Origin: RGIG9115 sp045644665
Lineage (GTDB): Bacteria > Bacillota > Clostridia > UBA1381
DNA length: 64,000 nt
NCBI GenBank assembly: GCA_045644665.1
Contig: JAZRHH010000033.1
Span: forward strand, 1 to 64,000
Direction of reading: 5' to 3'
Part shown: positions 17,051 to 25,540 of the stretch, one piece after another
Layout: every line of letters begins with the position of its first letter
Position numbering within the stretch: the stretch's first letter is position 1
Translations under genes and position numbers: made by a program
Notes under the pieces: generated by a model
What the model saw: only the letters and a program-made list of their open reading frames with translations
Database searches by the model: none
What the model was told of the DNA's origin: nothing

Positions 17051-17124
17051 TGCGGAATAGTGTAAGGGTAGCACTAGTGACTCTGACTCACTCTGTTCGG
17101 GTTCGAATCCTGATTCCGCAGCCA
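17051..17124 (+). tRNA. tRNA-Gln (anticodon CUG), CCA encoded
   Basis: A full cloverleaf can be drawn. The acceptor stem is TGCGGAA/TTCCGCA with U1-A72, as usual for bacterial tRNA-Gln, and discriminator G. The anticodon stem is AGTGA/TCACT with loop CTCTGAC, giving anticodon CTG. The T arm is TCGGG-TTCGAAT-CCTGA. The 3' CCA is encoded. It is a single-gene unit with its own promoter and terminator. A glutaminyl-tRNA synthetase is encoded elsewhere in the window. Confidence 0.95.
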
Positions 17125-17160
17125 AAAAAACTACTTGCCTTTTAGGTAAGTAGTTTTTTT
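17125..17160. terminator. Bidirectional terminator after tRNA-Gln and the ABC transporter gene
   Basis: Near-symmetrical hairpin AAAAAACTACTTGCCT / AGGTAAGTAGTTTTTTT around a TTT loop, with A and T tracts on both sides so it can work for either strand. A second small hairpin (TCGTGC-CTT-GCACGA, 17183-17197) lies between it and the ABC gene stop. Confidence 0.85.
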
Positions 17161-17203
17161 GATTTCAAGAAAGCATGAGAAGTCGTGCCTTGCACGATTT
17201 CAT

Positions 17204-18934
17204 TTAAATATTATAAAGATTATAATATATTCCCTTTTTCTCAATCAATTCATCATGATTTCCTATTTCTTCAATTCCATTCTCTGTAAGAACAACAATC
17301 TTATCAGAATTTTTAATTGTAGTCAGTCTATGAGCAATTGTTATAACCGTTCTGCCCTTTGCAAGTCTTTCAAGTGACCCTTGCACAAGTCTTTCACTTT
17401 CATTATCAAGGGCGGAGGTTGCTTCGTCTAGTATAAGAATAGGAGGATTTTTAAGAAATACTCTTGCTATGCTTATCCTCTGTTTCTGTCCGCCGGAGAG
17501 CTTAACTCCTCTCTCTCCCACATAAGTATCAAAGCCGTCAGGAAGGCTCATTATAAAGTCATATGCACCTGCATCCTTTGCAGCACTTATTATTTCTTCA
17601 TCACTTGCATCAGGTTTTGAATACGCAATATTTTCTCTTACCGTGCCCGAGAACAAATATACATCCTGCTGTACAATACCGATATTTTCACGCAGAGATT
17701 TTGAGGTAACATCTCTTATATCCATTCCGTCTACAAGTATTCTTCCCTCTGTTACATCATAAAACCTTGGAATGAGGTTGCATATGGTGGTTTTTCCGCC
17801 GCCTGATGGTCCCACAATTGCAAAGCTTTGTCCTGCTTTAATGTTAAAGTTTATATGGTGGAGCACTTTTTCTCCCTCATCGGAGTAGGTGAATCCCACA
17901 TCTTCAAAGGTTATATCTCCCTGTACATTTCCAATTTCTACAGCATCATCTTTGTCTGTGATTTCAGGCTCTACGTCCATTATTTCAATAAAACGCTCTA
18001 TTCCTGTCATACCTCTTTGAAACTGCTCCATAAAATCAAGGATTACTCTTATAGATGTAAGGAAAGTTGTGATATACAAAAGATATGCCATAAAATCACC
18101 CGGAGTAATTTGTTTGTGAAGCATAAAGTATGAGCCAAAGGCTACAACTGTTATATGCATTACCCCGTTAAAAAATCTGTTGGTAGTCTGAAATCCGCCC
18201 ATACACTGATAGGCAATTTTCTTAATATCCAAAAATTTTCCGTTACCTTTTCTGAATTTTTCTATTTCCTTATTTTCGCCGGCAAAAGATTTTACAACTC
18301 TTATCCCAAGGAGGCTGTCCTCTACCTGAGAGTTAAGCTCACCTACCTGTACACGTGATTGTTTAAAGGCTTCTTTCATACGCTTTCTGTAGCGCATGGA
18401 AAAGAACACCATAAAAGGTACAACCGCAAAAACAATTAAAGTAAGGGGCACATGTACGTTTATAAGTATTATAAAGGAAACAATAAACTTTGTAAGAGTT
18501 ATAAATATTTCCTCAGGGCAATGATGTGCAAACTCCGTTACATCAAAAAGGTCACTTGTTATTCTTGACATTATCTGACCTATTTTTGTATTTGAATGGT
18601 ATGAATAGGAAAGGCTTTGCAAATGCTCAAACAAGTCATCACGCATATCGGTTTCCATACGGGTACCCATTACATGACCGTGATATGCCATATAGTAATT
18701 TGCCGCTGTATCAATAACTCTGAGGAGTATATATAAACCACTTACCTTCATTATCAGACCTATTGTAAGAGCTGCCACATCATTTATTGCAAGGTCTGTA
18801 AGATGTCTTACTATAAGAGGAAATACAATTTCGCACACGGTTGTCAGAAGAGCACAAAGCAAATCGAATACCAGTATCCACTTATATTTTTTAAAATAAG
18901 GTAAAAATCTTTTGACTAAATAACTTGTTTTCAT
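17204..18934 (-). CDS. ABC half-transporter (fused membrane and ATPase domains)
   Basis: Exporter-type half-transporter of 576 residues. Six membrane segments fill about 1-320. The nucleotide-binding domain follows with Walker A GPSGGGKTT, Q-loop region, signature LSGGQKQRISIARV and Walker B ILILDEATSALD. It likely works as a homodimer, since no partner half-transporter is present. Substrate unknown (lipid, peptide or drug). Its RBS lies in the end of the MFS gene 3 bases upstream, so the two transporters are co-translated. Confidence 0.9.
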   Translation of the reverse strand: MKTSYLVKRFLPYFKKYKWILVFDLLCALLTTVCEIVFPLIVRHLTDLAINDVAALTIGLIMKVSGLYILLRVIDTAANYYMAYHGHVMGTRMETDMRDDLFEHLQSLSYSYHSNTKIGQIMSRITSDLFDVTEFAHHCPEEIFITLTKFIVSFIILINVHVPLTLIVFAVVPFMVFFSMRYRKRMKEAFKQSRVQVGELNSQVEDSLLGIRVVKSFAGENKEIEKFRKGNGKFLDIKKIAYQCMGGFQTTNRFFNGVMHITVVAFGSYFMLHKQITPGDFMAYLLYITTFLTSIRVILDFMEQFQRGMTGIERFIEIMDVEPEITDKDDAVEIGNVQGDITFEDVGFTYSDEGEKVLHHINFNIKAGQSFAIVGPSGGGKTTICNLIPRFYDVTEGRILVDGMDIRDVTSKSLRENIGIVQQDVYLFSGTVRENIAYSKPDASDEEIISAAKDAGAYDFIMSLPDGFDTYVGERGVKLSGGQKQRISIARVFLKNPPILILDEATSALDNESERLVQGSLERLAKGRTVITIAHRLTTIKNSDKIVVLTENGIEEIGNHDELIEKKGIYYNLYNI

Positions 18935-18937
18935 ATA

Positions 18938-20116
18938 TTACCTCCTCCGACTTTTTATAAGAATAAAAAATAGTATAACAAAAATCACAGGGAACATACT
19001 TGCTGCAAGCATTCCCGCCTTTAGGTTCTCATTTAAAATCTCTGCAACAATACCAAGTATTCCCGGACCGCCTGCACAGCCTATATCTCCTGCAAGTGCA
19101 AGATATGCAAAAAGTCCCGTACCGCCGTTTTTTATGAAGACAGTTGAAACATTATATATACCGGGCCACATTATTCCAACCGTTGTTCCGCAAAGTATAC
19201 ATGCTATGAGAGATACAACAGCATTTTCTGACACTCCCGCAACAAAGTAGCATACAAAGCAAAGACTTCCGCTAAGGAGCATATATTTATTAAGGTCAAA
19301 TTTGTGACCAAGCTTCCCATAAAAAACTCTTGATGCACCCATTAAAACAGCAAACATACAAGTCCCAAGCAAATCTCCCGTTGTTTTGTCAATACCAAGT
19401 CCTGCTTCTGCAAAAGTGGAAATCCATTGGCTCACTCCTTGCTCTGACGCACCGGAGCAGAACATAAGCACAATAAGGAGCCAGAACACAGGCATTTTTA
19501 TAAAGTTTCTTCCGCTAAGTGTTTTGCCCTCCTCTGCAAGAGAGCACATAGGTACTTTCATAAAAAAGAACATTATGACAAAGGGAACTGCTGCCCAAAG
19601 CGCCGAGAGAGCTCTCCAGTTATTCATTCCAAAAACCCTAAAGAAAACTGTTGATACTATTACAGCAAGAACATGACCCCAGCAGTAAAAGGAGTGTATT
19701 ATACTCATATACTTATCCTTGTTATCTATAGGACAAGCCTGAACTATAGGACTTCCTACAGTTTCTATAAGTCCGCTGCCTATTGCATATATAAGAACAG
19801 AGAATAAAATACCTGCGTATGCATCTGCAAATATGTACGGAAAAATTGCAAGTCCCACAAGTCCAACAGCGGAAAAAGCCTGACTTGCAACCGCACATTC
19901 TCTGTACCCTATACGGTCAACAACCTTTGCGCTTATAAAATCTACTATCATTTGTATCCCGAAATTTGCAATTATTAAAAAAGAAATCTGATTAAGGGAG
20001 AATCCAAACTCTAGAGTATATCTTAAAAACAAAAGGGGCAGAAAATTGTTCAGGATGCCCTGTACAAGATACGAGGCGCTACACACTCTTACAGTAAGAA
20101 GATAGTTGTTTTTCAT
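18938..20116 (-). CDS. MFS transporter
   Basis: Twelve-helix major facilitator of 392 residues ending in a short Lys/Arg tail. The motif DRIGYRE between helices 2 and 3 fits MFS motif A. The closest look is to sugar or FucP-like MFS carriers, but the substrate cannot be assigned. It follows iscU after a hairpin that may attenuate read-through, and precedes the ABC gene by 3 bases. Confidence 0.82.
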   Translation of the reverse strand: MKNNYLLTVRVCSASYLVQGILNNFLPLLFLRYTLEFGFSLNQISFLIIANFGIQMIVDFISAKVVDRIGYRECAVASQAFSAVGLVGLAIFPYIFADAYAGILFSVLIYAIGSGLIETVGSPIVQACPIDNKDKYMSIIHSFYCWGHVLAVIVSTVFFRVFGMNNWRALSALWAAVPFVIMFFFMKVPMCSLAEEGKTLSGRNFIKMPVFWLLIVLMFCSGASEQGVSQWISTFAEAGLGIDKTTGDLLGTCMFAVLMGASRVFYGKLGHKFDLNKYMLLSGSLCFVCYFVAGVSENAVVSLIACILCGTTVGIMWPGIYNVSTVFIKNGGTGLFAYLALAGDIGCAGGPGILGIVAEILNENLKAGMLAASMFPVIFVILFFILIKSRRR

Positions 20117-20137
20117 TTTTGCTCACCATTTAAAACA

Positions 20138-20162
20138 GGGATGCTTTTAATTAAAACATCCC
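20138..20162 (-). terminator. Hairpin between iscU and the MFS gene, possible attenuating terminator
   Basis: Minus-strand stem GGGATGTTTTAA/TTAAAAGCATCCC (one bulged base) followed by TGTTTT. The T run is short, so partial read-through into the transporters is plausible. Confidence 0.6.
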
Positions 20163-20174
20163 CTTGATAATTTC

Positions 20175-20603
20175 TTATTCTTCACCCTTATGGCATTTCT
20201 TACAACAAAAACCACAAGAATTTTCTGATTTTTCTTTCCCGTTTCTTTTGTTATAATCTTCAATTGCACTTCTTATTGCTTCTTCTGCAAGGACAGAACA
20301 ATGTACCTTTTCCGGCGGAAGTCCGTCAAGGGCGTCCATAACAGCTTTGTTTGTAAGGGCAAGAGCTTCTTCTACTGTTTTCCCCTTTACCATTTCTGTT
20401 GCCATGGAACTTGTTGCAATTGCTGCACCGCAGCCGAATGTTTTAAACTTAACATCCTTGATTATATCGTCCTGGATGTCCATATATATTTTCATAATAT
20501 CGCCACATTTTGCATTTCCAACTTCGCCTACAGCGTTGGCATCTTCAATCTCGCCCACATTTCTTGGATTTGCAAAGTGGTCCATAACCTTTTCACTATA
20601 CAT
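20175..20603 (-). CDS. iscU: Fe-S cluster scaffold protein IscU/NifU with Cys-rich tail
   Basis: Scaffold on which Fe-S clusters are built from sulfur supplied by the adjacent cysteine desulfurase. The conserved cluster cysteines are in GNAKCGD, TFGCGAA and VHCSVLAEEAI. The protein is 142 residues from the ATG at 20603; a TTG at 20612 overlapping nifS is possible but weaker. The last ~13 residues add CGFCCKKCHKGEE, a tail with four extra cysteines not part of the standard scaffold. It begins 1 base after the nifS stop, forming a two-gene Fe-S unit. Confidence 0.92.
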   Translation of the reverse strand: MYSEKVMDHFANPRNVGEIEDANAVGEVGNAKCGDIMKIYMDIQDDIIKDVKFKTFGCGAAIATSSMATEMVKGKTVEEALALTNKAVMDALDGLPPEKVHCSVLAEEAIRSAIEDYNKRNGKEKSENSCGFCCKKCHKGEE

Positions 20604-20604
20604 T

Positions 20605-21789
20605 TTATTCAATTCCTTTCGTTACCTTTTCATAAAGTGGTGACATATCTCTTAGCCTCTGGATTACCTTTGGCAGGGTGTCAAGAACATAATCTACTTC
20701 TTCCTCCGTTGTTTCATGACTGACGCTAAGTCTGAGTGAGCCGTGAGCAATTTCGTGTGGAAGACCAATAGCAAGAAGCACATGGGACGGGTCAAGGGAG
20801 CCTGACGCACACGCGCTGCCGCTTGAACCTTCAATGCCATACATACTAAGCATCATAAGAATTGCTTCGCCCTCAACGTACTTGAAAGAAAAGTTTACAT
20901 TGTTTGTTGCTCTATTATCTCTTGAGCCGTTAAGAATACTGTACGGGATTTTGCTTTCTATTCCCTCAATGAGCTTTTTCTGTAGCTTTTTGCAGTACTC
21001 GGAGTTTTCGTTCATATTTTCTGTTGCAATTTGAAGTGCCTTTGCAAGTCCTACCATTCCGGCAACATTCTCTGTTGCTGCACGCTTACCTCTTTCCTGT
21101 CCGCCGCCGTGTATGAGATTATCTATCTTTACACCATTCCTGATATAAAGCACTCCCACTCCCTTTGGACCATGGAATTTGTGTGCAGAAATTGAAAGCA
21201 AATCTACTCCAAGCTCTGCAACATCAAGTGGCATATGACCAGCCGCCTGAACGGCGTCTGTATGGAACAAAACCTTGTGTGATTTTGCAATTTCGCTTAT
21301 TTCCTTTATTGGCTGAATAGTGCCTATTTCGTTGTTTACTGTCATAATACTTATAAGTATTGTATTTTCAGTAATTGCACTTTCAACACTCTGTGGTGAA
21401 ACTCTACCTTCACTGTCTACCGGAAGGTATGTAACTTCAAATCCGTTATTTTCAAGCCACTTACATGCATTTAGAATTGCATGGTGCTCTATCTGAGAGG
21501 TTATTATATGATTGCCCTTTCCCTTATTTGCATAGGCAATCCCCTTTAGTGCCCAGTTATCAGCCTCACAGCCTGAGCCTGTAAAATAAATTTCATTTGA
21601 CTTTGCACCAAGGCATTTTGCAACCACCTCGCGAGCATCTGAAACTGCTCTGCCGGCTGTTTGACCTGTTTTATAAAACTTAGATGATGCATTTCCAAAA
21701 ACCTCTGTAAAATAAGGCTTCATTGCCTCAAAAACTCTTACATCCATTTTTGTTGTTGCATTATTATCAAGATATACTATTTTATCCAT
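20605..21789 (-). CDS. nifS: Cysteine desulfurase (NifS/IscS type)
   Basis: PLP enzyme that takes sulfur from cysteine for Fe-S cluster assembly. The 394-residue protein starts MDKIVYLDNNATT, has the PLP lysine in SISAHKFHGPKG and the catalytic Cys loop GSSGSACASGSLDPSHV, which is typical of the IscS/NifS group. The frame is open 26 codons further upstream, but that region overlaps the promoter, so the ATG at 21789 (GGAG upstream) is the start. No IscR regulator is adjacent. Confidence 0.95.
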   Translation of the reverse strand: MDKIVYLDNNATTKMDVRVFEAMKPYFTEVFGNASSKFYKTGQTAGRAVSDAREVVAKCLGAKSNEIYFTGSGCEADNWALKGIAYANKGKGNHIITSQIEHHAILNACKWLENNGFEVTYLPVDSEGRVSPQSVESAITENTILISIMTVNNEIGTIQPIKEISEIAKSHKVLFHTDAVQAAGHMPLDVAELGVDLLSISAHKFHGPKGVGVLYIRNGVKIDNLIHGGGQERGKRAATENVAGMVGLAKALQIATENMNENSEYCKKLQKKLIEGIESKIPYSILNGSRDNRATNNVNFSFKYVEGEAILMMLSMYGIEGSSGSACASGSLDPSHVLLAIGLPHEIAHGSLRLSVSHETTEEEVDYVLDTLPKVIQRLRDMSPLYEKVTKGIE

Positions 21790-21838
21790 CAATGTACTCC
21801 GTTCTGCCCTTTTAAAAAGGATATTTCTAGCCAAAGAT

Positions 21839-21867
21839 ATTATACTTTTTTTTACATAGAATGTCAA
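21839..21867 (-). promoter_or_regulatory. Consensus promoter of nifS-iscU
   Basis: On the minus strand TTGACA (21867-21862) and TATAAT (21844-21839) with a 17-base spacer. It lies 50 bases before the nifS ATG. Confidence 0.85.
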
Positions 21868-21914
21868 TACTATTTGAAAAACACAAAAATATTATTTCAA
21901 ATTAAAAAAAATTA

Positions 21915-21943
21915 TATACAATTTAAATTTTTTATTGTATAAT
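21915..21943 (+). promoter_or_regulatory. Probable promoter of tmcAL
   Basis: Perfect -10 TATAAT (21938-21943) with a weak -35 TATACA (21915-21920) at 17-base spacing, 35 bases before the ATG. Confidence 0.5.
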
Positions 21944-21978
21944 ATATACGTTAGATTTACCTGTAAGGAGAAAATTTT

Positions 21979-23133
21979 ATGGTTTGCGGCATAATTGCAG
22001 AATATAACCCATTTCATAACGGGCATAAATATCAGCTTGATTTGATTAAAAAAAGCTATGAAGCAATAGTTGTTATTATGAGCGGAAGCTTTACACAGCG
22101 TGGTGATACTGCTATTATAGACAAATGGAGCAGAGCAAAATCCGTACTATTATCCGGTGCTGATTTGGTAATTGAGCTACCAACAGTTTATGCAATGAAC
22201 ACAGCGGAGCGGTTTGCCTTTGGCGGAATATCGCTACTTGACAGTTTAGGAGTTGTTGACGCTGTGAGCTTTGGATCTGAGTGTGGTGATATAGCTGTTT
22301 TGGAAAACGCAGCAGAGGCCCTGATTTCCGAGACAGAAGAAGAAAAAAAAGAAATTTTGCGGCTTTTAAAAAGCGGAAGTTCCTATGCAGCAGCCAGAGA
22401 GGCAGCCTTTTCAGGTAAAATTCCATCTCAAATTCTCTCATCTCCAAATAACATACTGGCAGTTGAATATATAAAGCATTTGAAGCTTTTAAATAGCACC
22501 ATAAAACCTGTAACACATAAGCGTTTAGGAAGTGATTATTCAAGCAAGGAGCTTGATTCCTCCCTTGCCTCTGCCACAGCAATACGGGAAAACTATGATA
22601 AGTCTGAAATCAAATCCCAAATGCCGGAAGATGTATACGAGATTTTTAAAAGTTCTCCAAAGCATTTTCTTGCAAACCTCGACACAGCGGCAGTTTCCTT
22701 TATTCGCTCACAAGGCGCGGATGCACTCAAAAATTCACTTGAGTGTGTAGAGGGTATAGAAAACAGGATTTATAATGCAGCGAGAAAATCATCTACCACA
22801 GCGGAAATTGAAAATATGTGCTGCACAAAAAGATATACAAGAGCAAAAATAAGAAGAATAATTTTAACCTCTATGCTGTCAATTACAGGAGATATGTCCC
22901 GCACGAAACCAGACTATGCAAGGATACTGGGAGCATCAGGCAAGGGCAGACAGTTAATTTCCAAAATACAAGAAAAAAGCAGTCTTACCCTTATTACAAA
23001 GGCGGCTGATTTTAAAAATAGCAGTGTGCTATTTGAAAAAGACTGCCTTGCTACTGATATATGGGCACTATCTTCATGCGATGATGATAAAAAGGCAGGA
23101 ATGGACTTTACCACATCTCCTGTAATGATTTAG
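21979..23133 (+). CDS. tmcAL: tRNA(Met) cytidine acetate ligase TmcAL (YlbM family)
   Basis: Makes N4-acetylcytidine at the wobble base of elongator tRNA-Met using acetate and ATP, a reaction established for Bacillus subtilis TmcAL. The N-terminus GIIAEYNPFHNGHKYQL holds the HxGH nucleotidyltransferase motif, followed by MSGSFTQRGDTAIIDKWSRA. At 384 residues it is in the usual range of about 380-420. RBS AAGGAG precedes the ATG. The stop overlaps the stop of the converging hydrogenase gene by a few bases. Confidence 0.92.
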   Translation: MVCGIIAEYNPFHNGHKYQLDLIKKSYEAIVVIMSGSFTQRGDTAIIDKWSRAKSVLLSGADLVIELPTVYAMNTAERFAFGGISLLDSLGVVDAVSFGSECGDIAVLENAAEALISETEEEKKEILRLLKSGSSYAAAREAAFSGKIPSQILSSPNNILAVEYIKHLKLLNSTIKPVTHKRLGSDYSSKELDSSLASATAIRENYDKSEIKSQMPEDVYEIFKSSPKHFLANLDTAAVSFIRSQGADALKNSLECVEGIENRIYNAARKSSTTAEIENMCCTKRYTRAKIRRIILTSMLSITGDMSRTKPDYARILGASGKGRQLISKIQEKSSLTLITKAADFKNSSVLFEKDCLATDIWALSSCDDDKKAGMDFTTSPVMI

Positions 23134-24350
23134 GAAAAATCACGGGTAAAAATATCACTTTTTTCAATCAGCTCATTTATAGTGTTTATACCAATTAATT
23201 TTAAAAGCTCCGTAACATACGGATTTTCGGGCGGTGAATAATGCACCGCCTGTTTTACGTAATTTTCTATATGTTTCTTTCCAACCTCTGTAGGAAGTAT
23301 GGACTTTGGGCCGCCTACGCATCCTCCCTTGCAGCCCATACCCTCAAAAAAATTACCTTCTATTTGTCCGCGTTTTAGTTTTTCTATCATTTCACGACAG
23401 CCTGATACCCCATCTGCTGTGACGGTCTTTATTTTTATATTTCTGTCAGGGGATATTCTCTCCAGGGTACTTTTTACCGCTTCACTTACTCCACCGGCAA
23501 CTGCGTACATACGACCACCACGTGAGGAATGATCCTTTTCTATATCCTCCATTTCATGAACATTAACCCCCGCTGCATCAAATATATCCTGCACCTCCTG
23601 AAATGTAAGAACATAGTCAATTGCATCGCTTATATCCTTTTCCTTTGCTTCACTTTTCTTTGCAAGGCAGGGACCTATAAAAACTGTAACTGCGTCAGGG
23701 TACAGTTTTTTTATTACTCTGCCGCATGCAACCATTGGAGATACAGCCGCAGGAACATGCGGCATAAGCTCATTATATATATTTCTTATCATCGCAATCC
23801 ACATAGGGCAACAACAGCTTGTAAGCTGAAAATCCTTGTCTGTTTTTACGTGTGCATCAAATTCAAGCGCTTCTTTTAAGGTTAAAATATCTGCAAACAG
23901 CGCAACCTCTATCATTCCTGTAAAGCCGATTTGCTTAAAGGCACTCCGCAGCATCCCCGGTGTTACATCCTCTGAAAACTGACCGTGAGTTGCCGGTGCA
24001 ATAAGAGCGTAGGCATGCTTCCCCTCCTCACGAACTGCTTTCATTGCGGGAATAAGCTCTCTGCTACCTGTGAGTTTCCCCGACTTGCACGCATCAATAC
24101 ACGCGCTACAGCCTGTACAAAGGTCCTTATTAATTTTAAGCTCCCCGTTTATATCTTTATCAATAGCGTCAAAAATACAACTTTTTATACACGGTTTGCC
24201 ACACTTTACATCATCACAGGGCTCGTTTTTAACTACTACCGCGTGCTTTTCAGGATGTAAAAGGCAATCAAGATGATAGGGGTCATACTCATTTTTATCA
24301 GGTATTTTGTGGGTCTTTACAATACGCTCATAAAGCTCCTCAAATGTCAT
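23130..24350 (-). CDS. [FeFe]-hydrogenase-like protein, monomeric, group B-type motifs
   Basis: H-cluster protein of 406 residues with an N-terminal dicluster ferredoxin domain (KCGKPCIKSC and CTGCSACIDAC). The H-cluster motifs are all present but diverge from classic HydA: L1 reads TSCCCPMW instead of TSCCPxW, L2 reads IGPCLAKKSE instead of MPCxxKxxE, and L3 reads GMGCKGGCVGG instead of MACPGGC. These fit the poorly characterised group B enzymes. It could make or take hydrogen or act as a sensor; no sensory domain is visible. ATG at 24350 chosen over GTG at 24356 because GGAG lies 9-10 bases upstream. Monocistronic. Confidence 0.85.
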   Translation of the reverse strand: MTFEELYERIVKTHKIPDKNEYDPYHLDCLLHPEKHAVVVKNEPCDDVKCGKPCIKSCIFDAIDKDINGELKINKDLCTGCSACIDACKSGKLTGSRELIPAMKAVREEGKHAYALIAPATHGQFSEDVTPGMLRSAFKQIGFTGMIEVALFADILTLKEALEFDAHVKTDKDFQLTSCCCPMWIAMIRNIYNELMPHVPAAVSPMVACGRVIKKLYPDAVTVFIGPCLAKKSEAKEKDISDAIDYVLTFQEVQDIFDAAGVNVHEMEDIEKDHSSRGGRMYAVAGGVSEAVKSTLERISPDRNIKIKTVTADGVSGCREMIEKLKRGQIEGNFFEGMGCKGGCVGGPKSILPTEVGKKHIENYVKQAVHYSPPENPYVTELLKLIGINTINELIEKSDIFTRDFS

Positions 24351-24442
24351 ATACACAGCTCCTTTTTTATTTTATTATTCCCAATTTTTTTTACATATAC
24401 GAATAAAAAATGTAGATAATATAAAAAAATAAATTTAAAGTG

Positions 24443-24471
24443 TTGAAATAAGAAAATTTTTATGCTAAAAT
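24443..24471 (+). promoter_or_regulatory. Promoter of ddh
   Basis: TTGAAA (24443-24448), 17-base spacer, TAAAAT (24466-24471), 36 bases before the ATG. The remainder of the region between ddh and the hydrogenase gene is AT-rich and featureless. Confidence 0.65.
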
Positions 24472-24507
24472 ATTTATAATTTATAGCCACGAAAGGAATG
24501 AACACTA

Positions 24508-25500
24508 ATGAGTGAAAAAATCAGAATTGGAATTATGGGCTATGGAAACCTCGGACGAGGTGTAGAGCTTGCAATTGCACAAAACGAGGATATGGAGCTT
24601 AAATGCATATTTACAAGACGTAATCCTGAAAGCTTGAAGCCTGTTACAAAAGACGTTTTGGTTGCAAAGGCAGATGATGCTTTAAAATATAAAAACGATA
24701 TAGATGTAATGATACTTTGCGGAGGCTCTGCAACAGACCTTCCTATACAGGGCCCTGAATTTGCAAAGAGCTTTAATACAGTTGACAGCTTTGACACTCA
24801 CGCAAAGATACCCGAATACTTTGAAAAGGTTGACAGTTCTGCAAAAGAGTCAGGCAAAATCGGAATCATTTCTATAGGCTGGGACCCGGGACTTTTCTCA
24901 ATACAGAGAATGTTATTCGGCGCAGTACTTCCCGAGGGTAACAACTATACATTCTGGGGTAAAGGCGTAAGCCAGGGACACAGCGATGCAATAAGAAGAA
25001 TAGATGGCGTCAAGGACGCAAGGCAGTACACAATCCCTGTGGACTCTGCTCTTGAAAGTGTAAGAAAGGGCGAAAATCCCACCTTTATAACAAGACAGAT
25101 GCATACAAGAGAATGTTTTGTAGTTTTAGAGGATGGTGCAGATGCGGCAAAAATTGAAGAAGAAATCAAAACAATGCCAAACTACTTTGCAGACTATGAT
25201 ACAACAGTACACTTTATAACAGAGGAAGAGCTTAAGAGAGACCATAGCGGAATACCACACGGCGGCTTTGTTCTCAGAAGCGGCAACACAGGAGAAAATA
25301 AAGAAACATCACATGTTCTTGAGTTTTCACTTAAACTCCAGTCAAATCCGGAGTTTACATCAAGTGTTCTCACATCATATGCAAGAGCAGCATATAAGAT
25401 GAATAAGGAAGGATTATCCGGTGCAAAGACAGTATTTGATATCCCTCTTTCCTACCTTTCACCAAAAACACCGGCAGAGCTTAGAAAAGAATTATTATAA
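24508..25500 (+). CDS. ddh: meso-diaminopimelate D-dehydrogenase
   Basis: NADPH enzyme that converts tetrahydrodipicolinate directly to meso-diaminopimelate, giving a one-step lysine and peptidoglycan precursor route. The 330 residues begin with the dinucleotide motif IGIMGYGNLGRGVE. Family blocks SFDTHAKIPEY, GWDPGLFSIQRM and GVSQGHSDAIRRI are clear. Good RBS (AAAGGA). It stands alone between a promoter and a strong terminator. lysC at the far end of the window supplies the same pathway. Confidence 0.95.
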   Translation: MSEKIRIGIMGYGNLGRGVELAIAQNEDMELKCIFTRRNPESLKPVTKDVLVAKADDALKYKNDIDVMILCGGSATDLPIQGPEFAKSFNTVDSFDTHAKIPEYFEKVDSSAKESGKIGIISIGWDPGLFSIQRMLFGAVLPEGNNYTFWGKGVSQGHSDAIRRIDGVKDARQYTIPVDSALESVRKGENPTFITRQMHTRECFVVLEDGADAAKIEEEIKTMPNYFADYDTTVHFITEEELKRDHSGIPHGGFVLRSGNTGENKETSHVLEFSLKLQSNPEFTSSVLTSYARAAYKMNKEGLSGAKTVFDIPLSYLSPKTPAELRKELL

Positions 25501-25502
25501 AC

Positions 25503-25534
25503 AAAAAATGGGAAAATTACTTTTCCCATTTTTT
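25503..25534. terminator. Bidirectional terminator between ddh and glycyl-tRNA synthetase
   Basis: Perfect stem AAAAAATGGGAAAA (25503-25516) / TTTTCCCATTTTTT (25521-25534) with TTAC loop. Both strands end in T tracts. Confidence 0.9.
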
Positions 25535-25540
25535 TATTAT

